A DNA stretch of 53,754 nucleotides from a virus, in the IMG/VR virus record IMGVR_UViG_3300005290_000038, positions 1 through 53,754 of that record. One strand, given 5' to 3'. Position 1 is the first letter of the stretch, and each line of letters opens with the position of its first letter. The translations under genes were made by a program, and so were the position numbers. Under the pieces are notes generated by a model. The model saw only the letters and a program-made list of their open reading frames with translations, ran no database searches and was not told the origin of the DNA. Positions 1-8,612 of this stretch are shown here, in pieces.

Positions 1-2050
1 TCGATGCCATATTAGTCAGGATGTTTTCTAATCCCTCTGCGAGGCGACGCAGAAATATGTCTTCGACAATTCGCAGGAGTCCTTGTCCCAGCCTCTCCAA
101 GCCAGCGTCTACGCCCTCAGTGAATCCGGTTCTCACACTGTCGGCCCAAATGCTCGTTAGTTCACCGCTTAAATCGCGCATCTGCTCGCGTATCATTGCC
201 AGCCGATCACGCATCACTTGCTCTTCTACTGTGGCGATCCGCGGCCTTGAGGTCGTTCCTGGTTCGCCGCCAACTGTTGAGCCGCCACCCAGATCGTCCC
301 ATGGCGGTCTATTTCTGCCAGTCTCAGTCGCCATTCGCTCGCGCGTGGACTTCAATACTTGGCGAACGCGGATTTGCTGCTTAACGAGATCGATTTCCTT
401 AAGCATCTGGATATTGCTCTCAATGCGCCGCTTCGTGTTGGCTTCGAGTTCAACTCCTTCCTCTTTAAGCGTGTCTACAAGGTCTTCGTACGCGCGATCC
501 CACTGATCGGTCGCAGAGGTTAGTCCTTGAATCTCGCGTTCCTGATCACGCATGAACTTTTCAATCTGATCAAGGATTCTGGCTCGTTCATCTAATACTC
601 GGTTGCGATTTTGCTCATGTGTCGTATTCTCGGCGGTGCGCTTGTTGGCGATTTCTAGTAGCGCAATATCCTTACCCTTCTTTAGTTTCTCAGCAGCTTT
701 TTGCTCAACGTCTAAACCGTCCATCACGGCTTGGTGACGACGGTTTTCTATCACCAAGTATTGAGTCGCGTAAGAGTTGAAGTCCTGTCGCCGCAAATCC
801 AATGAACGCTTATTAGCTTCGTCCTCGGCTCGCAACCCTGACACAACCGCCTCTAACTGAAGCGCCGCAATCCGTTGTGCGGTTTGAGCAGGATCGGGGC
901 CACCACCACCACCGCCACCTCCTCTTCGTCCTCCTCCGCCGCCGAGTCCCTTGAACTCAGTACCCGTTACTCTCCGCTGTGCCGCTTTCCATTCTGGCGT
1001 TCCCGGCAATGACGCGCGGCCACCCCGTCCCGCGCCACCTGGCCCAAAGAAATCTTCACTTGGTTTATCTACGCCAGAGCCAAGAGCACCTAAACCCTGA
1101 ACCACTAACCCCGAGAGCGAGAGCCATTTGACGCTGAACTCGGAGATGCGGCCGATCATCCGTCCGAGTTCGCTGTGAACTGCCACACTTAGACCACGCA
1201 GCACGTTTGCAATAGAGGTTCCCCACGCTGCCCACTCATCCTTGTTTGCCCTTAACCCCGCAGAGATACTTTGTAGCGCATCGGTAGCAACGGGTAGTAG
1301 CTCCATGCCGATGCTTCGCGTAACCGCCTCTAACTGTAGGGTTGTTTCTTCCAGCACATCGTTGAACTTATCACTGGCTGACGCGGCACCGGTGGAAATG
1401 ATCAACCCCATGTCAGTGTATTTCTTGGAAGCCGCGTCGAGGTTGCCGTTTGTTTCCTTGATGATCGCCAGAACGTCCTTACCCGAACGTCCAAACAATT
1501 GCATGGCGAGCGCGGTTTGCTGCGAGCCTTCGCGCATCTTGCCAAGCGCCGTGAATGCCTGACGTAGCGCCTTCTCATTGTCGCGAGTGTCAATACTGAG
1601 CGCACGAAACAAGCGGCCCTGCTTGCTTGAAGCGTCACTCGCCGCTTCCATATTCTTTTGAAAGATAACCAGTGAGGGGGAGAGTCCGTTGATGTCGGAG
1701 CCGGTTGTTTTGGCGACGATTGAAAGCGTTGAAAGCGTCTCAACTGTGATGCCTGTCTTCTGTGAGAGGTCAAACAACTCGCCGCCAGCCTTAGCGGCTG
1801 ATTTCGTAAGTTCAAATAATCCAACAGCAACCGCGCTGATCGCTGACGCCGCCACAACCGCGCCACCCGCCGCCAGCGCCAATGGACTCGCGAGCCCGGA
1901 TAGCGTTCCAATCGCAGATGACGCACTGCCACTGAGCCCGCGAAAGGAGCTATCAAGCGTGGAGACCTTGACAGCTACGCCACGGATACCGGAATCAAAC
2001 CGGCGTGTATCGGCGTCAAAGACTGCTGTTAATCTTCCAAGTTCAGACAT
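1..2050 (-). CDS. Tail tape measure protein (C-terminus off window)
   Basis: This frame is open from the ATG at 2050 to the left window edge with no in-frame stop, so at least 683 residues are present. The N-terminus (VFDADTRRFDSGIRG), a hydrophobic Ala/Gly-rich stretch at about residues 45-80 and the later motif TDMGLIISTGAASASDKF are typical of TP901-like tape measures. These proteins set siphovirus tail length and pass through the tail tube. A Gly/Arg-rich linker near residues 370-390 separates the N-terminal domain from a long charged, helical, coiled-coil-like region. The start lies one base from the stop of the frameshifted tail chaperone, the standard gene order. Confidence 0.9.
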   Translation of the reverse strand, partial: MSELGRLTAVFDADTRRFDSGIRGVAVKVSTLDSSFRGLSGSASSAIGTLSGLASPLALAAGGAVVAASAISAVAVGLFELTKSAAKAGGELFDLSQKTGITVETLSTLSIVAKTTGSDINGLSPSLVIFQKNMEAASDASSKQGRLFRALSIDTRDNEKALRQAFTALGKMREGSQQTALAMQLFGRSGKDVLAIIKETNGNLDAASKKYTDMGLIISTGAASASDKFNDVLEETTLQLEAVTRSIGMELLPVATDALQSISAGLRANKDEWAAWGTSIANVLRGLSVAVHSELGRMIGRISEFSVKWLSLSGLVVQGLGALGSGVDKPSEDFFGPGGAGRGGRASLPGTPEWKAAQRRVTGTEFKGLGGGGGRRGGGGGGGGPDPAQTAQRIAALQLEAVVSGLRAEDEANKRSLDLRRQDFNSYATQYLVIENRRHQAVMDGLDVEQKAAEKLKKGKDIALLEIANKRTAENTTHEQNRNRVLDERARILDQIEKFMRDQEREIQGLTSATDQWDRAYEDLVDTLKEEGVELEANTKRRIESNIQMLKEIDLVKQQIRVRQVLKSTRERMATETGRNRPPWDDLGGGSTVGGEPGTTSRPRIATVEEQVMRDRLAMIREQMRDLSGELTSIWADSVRTGFTEGVDAGLERLGQGLLRIVEDIFLRRLAEGLENILTNMAS

Positions 2051-2739
2051 CTAAAATTCTCGCAAGGCCACTGTACCCCCTCCGGCCATGCCCGATGCGC
2101 CCTTGCGGGTTAAGTGCAACCTCGCCTCATGTTGCGCTTCTAAAATAATGGCCGCCTCATCTATGTAATGAGCGGCCACCTGTGATAACTCCCAGACTCT
2201 GACGCCGAGAAAGCGGGCAATCATGTGATTTCTTACGTACCCTGGCCTACTACTCGCAGACCCGGCGAACCACCGTGAGCATTCTCCGTAGTCGCTGTGG
2301 AACTCTCGGCCCTTTTTTTTACCGTGTCCGCGTGGTCTAGCGAGAGACTCCAGATGTCCTTCACCAACAGCGGCGGTAGCATGAGAAGCGTTTCATACGT
2401 AACCTCAATCGGTGCGCCGTTATCATCAGTGATGTCCCAACCCCTCAGGATTCCAGCCGCCAGGAGCTCCGCGTGTATTTGTCGGCCAATCTCCAGCTTC
2501 TGAGCTTCCGACTCAAAGAACGCCAAAGCCTCATCGGCAGGAGTAGATGATTTCTCCTCGGATGGTTCCGATGCTTCATTGACTTGCTGTATTGAGACCA
2601 TCCGCGCCTCAAACTTCTTAGCCACTTGTCGGAAGAACTCTGGCGTGAAGGCGTCAATGTTTATCTCAAGATTGACAATCTCGCCTGATCGCTCATACGG
2701 GACCGTGATGATGTGCTCACTGAAGGACGATAGTTTCAT
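2051..2739 (-). CDS. Tail assembly chaperone gpGT-like, -1 frameshift product
   Basis: A -1 slip at the A_AAA_AAA heptamer (minus strand, 2320 to 2314) moves the ribosome into a frame that stays open to the TAG at 2051-2053, one base before the tape measure start. The extension is about 88 codons and ends GGGTVALREF. The extension frame has no stop between the slip site and 2051, and an internal ATG at 2225 lacks an obvious ribosome binding site. This is the conserved G/GT arrangement of long-tailed phages, in which the minor fusion product recruits tail tube protein. The frame and heptamer are seen directly; the slip frequency is unknown. Confidence 0.75.
2233..2739 (-). CDS. Tail assembly chaperone, gpG-like (zero-frame product)
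   Basis: This 168-residue protein sits between tail tube and tape measure, where lambda gpG-type chaperones are encoded. Such chaperones coat the tape measure during tail assembly and are absent from the virion. The sequence starts MKLSSFSEHIITVPY and contains an acidic middle (residues 60-90). Near the end it runs through an A8 tract encoding VKK, after which the zero frame continues about 26 codons to a stop. I infer function from position, size and the frameshift signal rather than from sequence similarity. Confidence 0.75.
   Translation of the reverse strand: MKLSSFSEHIITVPYERSGEIVNLEINIDAFTPEFFRQVAKKFEARMVSIQQVNEASEPSEEKSSTPADEALAFFESEAQKLEIGRQIHAELLAAGILRGWDITDDNGAPIEVTYETLLMLPPLLVKDIWSLSLDHADTVKKRAESSTATTENAHGGSPGLRVVGQGT
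2314..2320 (-). promoter_or_regulatory. Programmed -1 frameshift slippery heptamer
   Basis: The minus strand reads gta aaa aaa agg in the zero frame, giving the canonical heptamer A_AAA_AAA inside an A8 tract (T8 at 2313-2320 on the plus strand). Both tRNAs can re-pair perfectly after a -1 slip, and GC-rich sequence follows (gggccgag). Confidence 0.75.
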
Positions 2740-2742
2740 AAA

Positions 2743-3726
2743 TTACAGGGCCGTGATCGTATTCACCACCTCAATATCAAATATCTTGTTGCCAAAGGAT
2801 GAGTCGTAAACAGGATTAAGCACGTATTCGTAACCCCACACACTCTCAACATCCTGCTGATTCATGTCGATCACCTGTGCGGCAACGTCTAGCTGCAAAC
2901 TATAGGGGATCGCTCCCTCGATGATTGGACCAGTGGATTTCAGTCGGACATACTGCACTGGATTCGATGAAGGTGTCACGCCCGCAAATAAATTACGACT
3001 CTGTAGATTGTGCTCAGTAACAAAACCAGCTTGCAGCGTCGGCACAGCCTCAATGGACTCCTTGAACGACTGGTAGGTGGTGTTCAGGACACGCTTCTTT
3101 ACCTGTTTATTACCAATGCTGAAGTTGTAACTCAACGCATCGGATACCTTAGTAGTACCGATAGCGCCGAATGTAGGATCGATGTAAATGTCGATCTCGC
3201 GTGGGCCGATTGGTAACTGCGCGATCGTTGTCGGACTGCTTGTAAGCGTTACATTAGTCGGGGCGTAGCCAATCAGTGTTCCGGTAACATCTGCGCCTGA
3301 GTCGTTAACTGTCACGCCGAAGTCAGTCAGCAGCGAATAAGCCATCTGCACCGCTGCCGTCGTGTCGCCTTCCTGAATTGTGAGCGTCTTGAACGCATCG
3401 GTTCCTATGGCAGTAGGGGAGAACTTGTGTTTGCGAGAAAGAGTGCCGCCCACAGGAGTTGTAATCACACCCGTAACCAGAGTGTTGAGCAGGTAGATGA
3501 TCTCGCTGTAGTTAAGTGGCCCGGAGAGCGCCGCCCCGCCGTCAAAGTGGATTATCTTGTTCGCCGTTGAGATCTTGAATCCCTGACTCGGATAACTCTT
3601 GTTGTCAATCTCGGGACTGAGAGTGATGGACATAGACGGCAGAAGCTTGTTGGCGGCTACCGGAGTTCCCGGCGTGGTTTCAACGCCAACTTGTACTTGC
3701 CTGTTTACTGTTCCGCGTCCTGCCAT
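2743..3726 (-). CDS. Major tail tube protein
   Basis: This 327-residue protein lies directly upstream of the tail chaperones, the position of the tail tube gene. It opens with the tube-protein-like MAGRGTVNRQVQVGVETTPG ('phage tail tube' start with an early GVETTPGT turn) and is rich in beta-type Thr/Val/Ile segments without Cys. It would polymerise around the tape measure to form the non-contractile tail. Length fits two-domain tube proteins of siphoviruses. No sheath gene is adjacent, which supports a siphovirus. Confidence 0.8.
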   Translation of the reverse strand: MAGRGTVNRQVQVGVETTPGTPVAANKLLPSMSITLSPEIDNKSYPSQGFKISTANKIIHFDGGAALSGPLNYSEIIYLLNTLVTGVITTPVGGTLSRKHKFSPTAIGTDAFKTLTIQEGDTTAAVQMAYSLLTDFGVTVNDSGADVTGTLIGYAPTNVTLTSSPTTIAQLPIGPREIDIYIDPTFGAIGTTKVSDALSYNFSIGNKQVKKRVLNTTYQSFKESIEAVPTLQAGFVTEHNLQSRNLFAGVTPSSNPVQYVRLKSTGPIIEGAIPYSLQLDVAAQVIDMNQQDVESVWGYEYVLNPVYDSSFGNKIFDIEVVNTITAL

Positions 3727-3753
3727 AATGGTCGTCTCCTGGTCGGGTGATTA

Positions 3754-3939
3754 TTACCCGTTCTCGCCTTTGTTTTCTTCCGGCACGGGAGCAGGAATAA
3801 ACTCAAGCGGCTGCATCGGATCAATCTCCGTTCCGGGCGGAAGATACAACACCGTATTGACCCCTGCCTGATTGCTGATAAACACCTCAGTGCGAGCCGC
3901 GTCCTTGTTCACGCGGATGGTGCAGTTCTCAATTCTCAT
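3754..3939 (-). CDS. Small tail-module protein, unknown
   Basis: This 61-residue protein sits between the tail-completion and tail tube genes. Its ATG at 3939 overlaps the TGA of the upstream gene (ATGA), indicating translational coupling. The sequence has a beta-type N-terminus (MRIENCTIRV) and a Pro/Glu-rich C-terminus. I do not recognise a family. Confidence 0.6.
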   Translation of the reverse strand: MRIENCTIRVNKDAARTEVFISNQAGVNTVLYLPPGTEIDPMQPLEFIPAPVPEENKGENG

Positions 3940-4379
3940 GGTGTCCTTCCGATGTATAGTCTGAACAGTCCCCCGAGATTGTGATACTTAAGCCCGCTAG
4001 ACTGGTCTGTTTCAGGCCGATCAACCGGCTGCTCTCGTTCAGAGGAAAAGTAATAGTCTCCGCTTGGTTGGTTGGCAGCATTTTGCAAAATGTCGTCGAT
4101 ACGCTTGTCGATCTTTCGCGCAACTGTATCAGGTCTCCCTTGCGTGACCACCCGGACTTGAAAGAGCGGGACTGTGAGCAACCGCTGGCGACCCACGCCC
4201 TTACGGTCTGTACCGCCAAGAAAATCAAATACAATGTAAGGGTAAGTCCGATTAGCAGGAGGCTCAGGAACGTAGTCAGCATAGACGCGAGTAGAGACCG
4301 CCGCCGCAATGTCGGTATTCGCGACGAGTGAATCGTAGATCCACTTTTTAGCCTGCTGGATTTCAGTGATGTCTCCCAT
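3936..4379 (-). CDS. Tail completion / minor tail protein (DUF3168-like)
   Basis: This 147-residue protein starts with a helix (QAKKWIYDSLVANTDIAA) followed by a Y(A)DYVPEPP turn, a TYPYIVFDFLGG strand and a VPLFQVRVV strand. This pattern is typical of DUF3168/gpU-like tail terminators that cap the tail tube and join it to the head. Its place between the gp10-like protein and the tail tube matches that role. The assignment is a pattern judgement, not a database match. Confidence 0.6.
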   Translation of the reverse strand: MGDITEIQQAKKWIYDSLVANTDIAAAVSTRVYADYVPEPPANRTYPYIVFDFLGGTDRKGVGRQRLLTVPLFQVRVVTQGRPDTVARKIDKRIDDILQNAANQPSGDYYFSSEREQPVDRPETDQSSGLKYHNLGGLFRLYIGRTP

Positions 4380-4380
4380 G

Positions 4381-4512
4381 TCATTGCTTTATCTCAATCC
4401 GGAATCCCCAAGCCTTGCCGCTGCCCGTTGACACACTGCGCCAGAACGCCTCCAGTGCCTCTATCTGTTCCGTGGTTAACTCAACGTAAACAAGTTTCCA
4501 GTGCATCCCCAT
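4381..4512 (-). CDS. Tiny protein in head-tail module
   Basis: This 43-codon frame starts at an ATG overlapping the stop of the gp10-like gene (TAATG) and ends at TGA 4381-4383, just before the next gene. The product is compact and ordered-looking (MGMHWKLVYVELTTEQIEAL, then GKAWGFRIEIKQ). It fills what would otherwise be a 132-nt hole in a gapless operon. Function unknown. Confidence 0.6.
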   Translation of the reverse strand: MGMHWKLVYVELTTEQIEALEAFWRSVSTGSGKAWGFRIEIKQ

Positions 4513-4847
4513 TATTTCAAAGCTCTCAGCAAACCGTTGTTGACCTGTCTCCGTGCTGACTCAAAAGCGGGGGTCATAAACGGCTGAGCTTCCATGTTTA
4601 CCGTGCCGTACTCAACAAACGCAGAGTAATCTGCTGGCGATTCCATCGTGACTTTCAAGCGATCCGGTGTCGCCTCTTCCGTTTGCGCGATCGCTTCTTT
4701 CATCGCGCCTGTTCTCACCGGCGCTAGCTGCTTGGCAAGCGATACACAGGATTCGGCCCCGGAATTTAACTCGTCGGCAATGCTCTCTCTCACCCTTCGC
4801 GATAGAGCCATCATATTGAAGCCGGTCTTTTTGATTACTATGCTCAT
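4512..4847 (-). CDS. HK97 gp10-like head-tail joining / minor tail protein
   Basis: This 111-residue protein has the HK97 gp10 family signature: a helical N-terminus, then LAKQLAPVRTGAMKEAI, a strand, YSAFVEYGTVNMEAQPFM and a C-terminal helix. The family is found at the head-tail interface or tail terminator of siphoviruses. Its ATG overlaps the end of the upstream stopper gene by 4 nt, and the downstream tiny gene restarts at its stop. Confidence 0.8.
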   Translation of the reverse strand: MSIVIKKTGFNMMALSRRVRESIADELNSGAESCVSLAKQLAPVRTGAMKEAIAQTEEATPDRLKVTMESPADYSAFVEYGTVNMEAQPFMTPAFESARRQVNNGLLRALK

Positions 4848-5239
4848 TTGATCAACTCGGCAGCAACCATGACGATCGGCGCAAACGATCCATCCAGTGT
4901 AACGGGGTTTCTGAATACCATCTCAGGAACAAGCCTTGACGCAATCACGATCTTGTAGTGGTCTCTGATGGCCCTCGTCGTCGCAGTCGTCGCCTCCATC
5001 GTGATCCGATGCGTCTGAGTCGTTATCTGCGCTCCGCCCAGAGTCTTCATCGATTTACTAAGCGGCTCGTAGAGACATCTGACACCAGAAGCTACAGTGG
5101 TCTCAGTCTCAGTCGTGCCACCGAAACCGTCGGGAGTCCCCGTGCCCGGAACCCGCAGTGAGCATAAATCCGGGAACGCCTGCACGCCTATCGCCCCGGC
5201 TGCATTCGCTGCTCCTGTAATTGTTTCAGCTAGTCCCAT
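4844..5239 (-). CDS. Head-tail stopper / joining protein
   Basis: This 131-residue protein is encoded between the head-tail adaptor and the gp10-like protein, the usual slot of the head-tail stopper (SPP1 gp16 / lambda gpFII role). The middle has beta-type segments (CSLRVPGTG; HRITMEATT; HYKIVIASRL; APIVMVAAELIK). Function is inferred from order and size. Confidence 0.55.
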   Translation of the reverse strand: MGLAETITGAANAAGAIGVQAFPDLCSLRVPGTGTPDGFGGTTETETTVASGVRCLYEPLSKSMKTLGGAQITTQTHRITMEATTATTRAIRDHYKIVIASRLVPEMVFRNPVTLDGSFAPIVMVAAELIK

Positions 5240-5707
5240 TTAAGCAATCACCGGAATAACTCTCAGTCCCCGTAAGAGCCGTGCCACTTGGACCGGCAGC
5301 GATTCAAGCTGATTCACGCTGTCCTTCATCACCAAATTGACCGGCCCAACTCCCAACGAATGAAAGGGGGCCAGCTCTGGCGGCTCCAGAACGTTCGATC
5401 CCCCGAGACTCAACGCCAGTTCGCAGGTTGCATCCTTCACCTTCTGCGGGATTTCGTCATCCGCGAGTAGCAAGCCGTCCGAGTAGACTCCCGTGCGTGG
5501 CCACTTGAGCGCCTGTGTCTCCGATGCTCGCTGGCCCATAAACCCTTCTTGGTCCAGTCGCTGCGTAGCTGTAATCAGAGCCTTTGTCTGATCGTCTGCA
5601 TCATCCCACGCATCGGTATAGACCCGGTTGGCGAAATAGACCTGAGCATCCTCAAGCGTGATGTAGCTGTTGGCGTCTGCTGCTCCCGGTATTGCGATGA
5701 GTGCCAT
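5240..5707 (-). CDS. Head-tail adaptor (DnaT-like family / Ad1 type)
   Basis: This 155-residue protein begins with the recognisable SYITLEDAQVYFANRVYTDAW element. It continues with QTKALITATQRLDQEGFMGQ, then LKWPRTGVY and IPQKVKDATCELAL. This is the family often labelled 'putative DnaT-like ssDNA-binding' that structurally is a portal-bound head-tail adaptor. It directly precedes the stopper gene, which supports the adaptor role. Confidence 0.75.
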   Translation of the reverse strand: MALIAIPGAADANSYITLEDAQVYFANRVYTDAWDDADDQTKALITATQRLDQEGFMGQRASETQALKWPRTGVYSDGLLLADDEIPQKVKDATCELALSLGGSNVLEPPELAPFHSLGVGPVNLVMKDSVNQLESLPVQVARLLRGLRVIPVIA

Positions 5708-5917
5708 TTACGGACGTTCTACCGGTCTCTCGCTCTTGTCTTTCCCGGTTGCCGCTTCTGCCTCTTTCGCTTTGGCCTTCGCTTCAGCTTCGACAATCTC
5801 GGGCCGCAACTCCGGCTCGGTTGTTCCCGGTCGGTAGTAATAACGGTTCGTGTCCGTCTTCGGATCTACCGCTAGCTGATCCGCCGCCGTGCCAAGCTTG
5901 ATGTCCCTGTCAGCCAT
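5708..5917 (-). CDS. Small charged protein in capsid operon, unknown
   Basis: This 69-residue product starts MADRDIKLGTAADQLAVD and ends in a Lys/Glu/Ala-rich tail. I chose the ATG at 5917 because it overlaps the stop of the upstream gene (ATGGCTGA); a longer frame to 6040 would overlap that gene by 130 nt and has an unrelated Arg-rich extension. It has a YYYRPGTTEPELRPE middle. Function unknown. Confidence 0.65.
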   Translation of the reverse strand: MADRDIKLGTAADQLAVDPKTDTNRYYYRPGTTEPELRPEIVEAEAKAKAKEAEAATGKDKSERPVERP

Positions 5918-6293
5918 TGTCCTTGCCCTCCGGTTTCTCAGGCACCTTCTCCTGTGCGGGGGCGTTCTTCCCGTGAGTGCCGATTGCGCCCTGCTCGCCT
6001 GCGTCATCCTTGCGGATCGTCTCTGGACCACCCGCGCCATGATCCGGTTCTTTTTCTTTTGCCATCTTCTTTGGTCTCCCTCTGTTCTGTTTTACTGGTT
6101 CAAGGGGTGAGTCGGGGATCGGAATTGCTGTCTCCGTTGCATGAGGCTCTGCCGTCGCAGTCTCGATGCTTTGTTGGAAGTGCTGTAGCGACTCGCCAAG
6201 ATTCTCGAGGGCCGGTCCAACTTCTCGCGCCGCTTGGCCCATCTGAATGAGTCGCGGCTTTAGCTCTTCTCGTTTGATTTCAAGTAGTGGCAT
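5910..6293 (-). CDS. Hydrophilic protein, unknown
   Basis: This 127-residue protein has an N-terminal helical, coiled-coil-like half (IKREELKPRLIQMGQAAREV, about residues 6-50) and a disordered, Pro/Lys/Glu-rich second half. It lies between the possible decoration proteins and the head-tail adaptor. I do not recognise a family. Confidence 0.6.
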   Translation of the reverse strand: MPLLEIKREELKPRLIQMGQAAREVGPALENLGESLQHFQQSIETATAEPHATETAIPIPDSPLEPVKQNRGRPKKMAKEKEPDHGAGGPETIRKDDAGEQGAIGTHGKNAPAQEKVPEKPEGKDNG

Positions 6294-6800
6294 TTATTCC
6301 AGTGTCCAAGTCGGAACTAGGAGCGAGCCCGTGTTCCGGTAAATGTTCGTGTTCGTTGTATCTACTAACGTAGTGTTGACAGGAGCGCCGCGATAGTCAC
6401 CCTTTACCCCCGCCGTTGTGTTGGTCGAGGTTGCATTCGGGGTCAGGCCGGTACAAGTTCCGTTTGTGAACGCGATATTTAGCGTTGCGTCATTCGCGGC
6501 TGACTTCTTTGCGGTCAGAATTAAGTCTGCCGTACTCGACGTGGCCGTGAAATGCGCCGATACCGCAGCGTTAGCATTCAGAACTACGGCCGCTTTAGCA
6601 GCCACGATGGTCGGAGTATCGTCAACTAAGACCGGTACAGAGACAGCTAAGGGCGATCCGGTGACGAGTGCAGACGTGATCGTGAATGTAGCGTTACCAC
6701 CGCCGGTGATCGTGCCTACAATCGTAGCAGTCTCTACCTGGGCCACCCCGGACGTAGGAGCGCCAGCCTTCGATAACGCACCTGCCAAACCAAAGGACAT
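6294..6800 (-). CDS. Thr/Ala-rich virion protein, possible capsid decoration
   Basis: This 168-residue protein is very rich in Thr, Ala, Val and Asn with few charges. It contains VETATIVGTITGGGNATFTI and YRGAPVNTTLVDTTNTN, typical of beta-sandwich virion surface proteins. It abuts the next gene upstream and follows the capsid gene in transcription order, which suggests a capsid-associated or decoration role. That role is inference only. Confidence 0.55.
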   Translation of the reverse strand: MSFGLAGALSKAGAPTSGVAQVETATIVGTITGGGNATFTITSALVTGSPLAVSVPVLVDDTPTIVAAKAAVVLNANAAVSAHFTATSSTADLILTAKKSAANDATLNIAFTNGTCTGLTPNATSTNTTAGVKGDYRGAPVNTTLVDTTNTNIYRNTGSLLVPTWTLE

Positions 6801-7238
6801 TTACCGTGCTCCCATCACTTCGAGATAAAGCTGCACCTTGCCCGCCGTTAGATCCGCGCCCGAGATCACAAACAGAATGTTTCTCGCTTGCGTGGTTGCA
6901 AACGTTGAAGCCGCTTCCGGCGTGTTTCGTTTCGGCAAAATCGCCTTCTTGCCTGTCGTGGACCACGGAGCGCCAACTATCGCGGCGACCGCTACCACGT
7001 CACCCGCTGACTCCACCGTGATTCCGATCGAAGCACCGGCACCTACCGGGGCGGTCTCGACGTTCATGTACCCGCCAATTACGGAAATCCCTGAAGGAAC
7101 AGATCCGATGGCAATAGAGCCTTGTGCTCCGCCGTGTACCGCAAAACTGTATTCAGCGGAGATCCAGCGCGCCTGCCCGCCGCCCGTGAACACTCCGGTT
7201 CCAGAACCATCAAAGGCTCCACTCGATAGTTGACCCAT
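6801..7238 (-). CDS. Virion protein, possible capsid decoration
   Basis: This 145-residue Gly/Ala/Val-rich beta-type protein is the first gene after the major capsid protein in transcription order, where head decoration or fibre proteins are often encoded. A strong AAAGGAGAG ribosome binding site lies 8 nt before the ATG at 7238, consistent with high expression. It is separated from the capsid gene by a GC hairpin. I do not recognise the family. Confidence 0.6.
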   Translation of the reverse strand: MGQLSSGAFDGSGTGVFTGGGQARWISAEYSFAVHGGAQGSIAIGSVPSGISVIGGYMNVETAPVGAGASIGITVESAGDVVAVAAIVGAPWSTTGKKAILPKRNTPEAASTFATTQARNILFVISGADLTAGKVQLYLEVMGAR

Positions 7239-7259
7239 ATCAATTCTCTCCTTTAAGGT

Positions 7260-7286
7260 GGCGGGCTAGTCTTTCAACCGCCCGCC
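7260..7286 (-). terminator. GC hairpin after major capsid gene
   Basis: Perfect 7-bp arms (GGCGGGC at 7260-7266 and GCCCGCC at 7280-7286) enclose a 13-nt loop in the gap between the capsid and next gene. On the minus strand it is not followed by a U-tract (accttaaagg), so it may partially terminate or stabilise the capsid mRNA rather than act as a full intrinsic terminator. Confidence 0.5.
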
Positions 7287-7310
7287 GTAGCCTCGCTCAG
7301 GTTCTGTCAA

Positions 7311-8612
7311 TTACTGCAAGCCCGTGACCTTGCAGAACGCCGTCTGACGATAGATTGTCAGCGCCTCGCGGAACTCGCCCAGGATCGTGCGCTTGTTCTT
7401 GGTGAAATCATCGGAGTTGAGTCCGACCATCACCGTCATGCCCATCTTGCGCCAGATCTCGCTGAACTCGCGGAACGCTCCGACGAGTGCCGTGCCTGAA
7501 GTTGCGACTGGACTCTGGATCAGCACCTTGCCCCACAGTCGCACGATACCAGCGTTATCGACTGTAACGTCGAAGCCGTATTCGCCCGTAGTCGCCTTGT
7601 AAAGGGCGATCGGGGTGAAGTTGTCCGGGTGCATTACCACCGCATCCGGTTCTGCAAGTCCCGTTACACGAATTTGCTGAATCGCCTTGAATACCGCGTC
7701 GATATTCGTGTCGGTGCCGCGTGCCTGTGAGAGGACGGAAGAAGCAGCCGCGCCCTGAAAGCCAATCAACTGCGGCGGCGTGCCGGTACCGTTGAGCAGG
7801 AGATCCTCTTCCTTCAACCGGAGAAAGAGATCCATGCGGTTCTCGATGATGCCCTGAATACCCTCAACATCATCGAGTTGCTGAGTAGTGACAGGAAGCC
7901 ACGTACCAACTGTCTCGACGCCTGCCGAGCGAGCGGTGAAGGCCATCGCGTTCTCAAACTTGAGACTGCCTTCAGTGATCGACACCTGGGCATTCGTACC
8001 CGCAAACTGCGTGGTCTCTTCCATGTAGTTGATTGTGCGGAGATTCGTCTGCCGCACCGGAATGAGATCTGCTAATCGCGGCGTACGCTGCGCGAAGGGC
8101 ACCAGTACATCGGTACGAGGATTCGCTGGAGCATAACCCGCCCCGGTGGTCATGACCGTCTTCATGCCCGACTGAAACATAAAGTCGGGGAGGTTGAAGG
8201 TAAACGGCTGGCGCAGATTTTCCCACGAGCCGATTTCCTTGATCTCTTTTACGCTGGCAACCGCCTCGCCCAGACTTTTGGTTGCAGGTTGACTTCTGCC
8301 GTCAACGGCTTCTTTGGTTCCGCCGCCCCTGTTCTCAAACGGGACTTGACCGTCTGCTGGCGTGTCGAGTTCCTTCTTGAGATTGACAGTGCTCGTGTAG
8401 ATGTCTTCAACCTTCTGAAGGCTCTTTTGTTTGGCAACCATCTTTTCGAGTTCCTTGTTACGATTCTCAAAAATGGTTACGCGATCGTTGTCCCATCGTC
8501 CCTTGTTGGCATTGAAAAAGGTACGTTGCTCTTCTGCTTTCTCGGCAATGTGCAGGGATAGACCCTTGAGATCCATGCCCTCCCACTGCTCTTTCACCTG
8601 AACGTCGCTCAT
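7311..8612 (-). CDS. Major capsid protein (HK97 fold)
   Basis: This 433-residue protein has the HK97 major capsid layout. Residues about 10-75 form a charged coiled-coil delta domain. A cleavage-prone linker around residues 85-115 follows, then the core with LVPFAQRTPRLADLIPV, TWLPVTTQQLDD, a LLNGTGTPPQLIGF E-loop region and YGFDVTVDNA. The ATG at 8612 is preferred over an upstream in-frame ATG because GGAGG lies 8-10 nt before it and it overlaps the protease stop (ATGA). The protein forms the icosahedral shell after proteolytic maturation by the adjacent protease. Confidence 0.92.
   Translation of the reverse strand: MSDVQVKEQWEGMDLKGLSLHIAEKAEEQRTFFNANKGRWDNDRVTIFENRNKELEKMVAKQKSLQKVEDIYTSTVNLKKELDTPADGQVPFENRGGGTKEAVDGRSQPATKSLGEAVASVKEIKEIGSWENLRQPFTFNLPDFMFQSGMKTVMTTGAGYAPANPRTDVLVPFAQRTPRLADLIPVRQTNLRTINYMEETTQFAGTNAQVSITEGSLKFENAMAFTARSAGVETVGTWLPVTTQQLDDVEGIQGIIENRMDLFLRLKEEDLLLNGTGTPPQLIGFQGAAASSVLSQARGTDTNIDAVFKAIQQIRVTGLAEPDAVVMHPDNFTPIALYKATTGEYGFDVTVDNAGIVRLWGKVLIQSPVATSGTALVGAFREFSEIWRKMGMTVMVGLNSDDFTKNKRTILGEFREALTIYRQTAFCKVTGLQ

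Noticed and set aside
21-506. Plus-strand 161-codon frame at the left edge
   Set aside because: Antisense of the tape measure, Ser/Arg-rich low-complexity product.
1402-1956. Minus-strand 184-codon frame
   Set aside because: Out-of-frame shadow within the tape measure gene, whose own frame is fully open and has family motifs.
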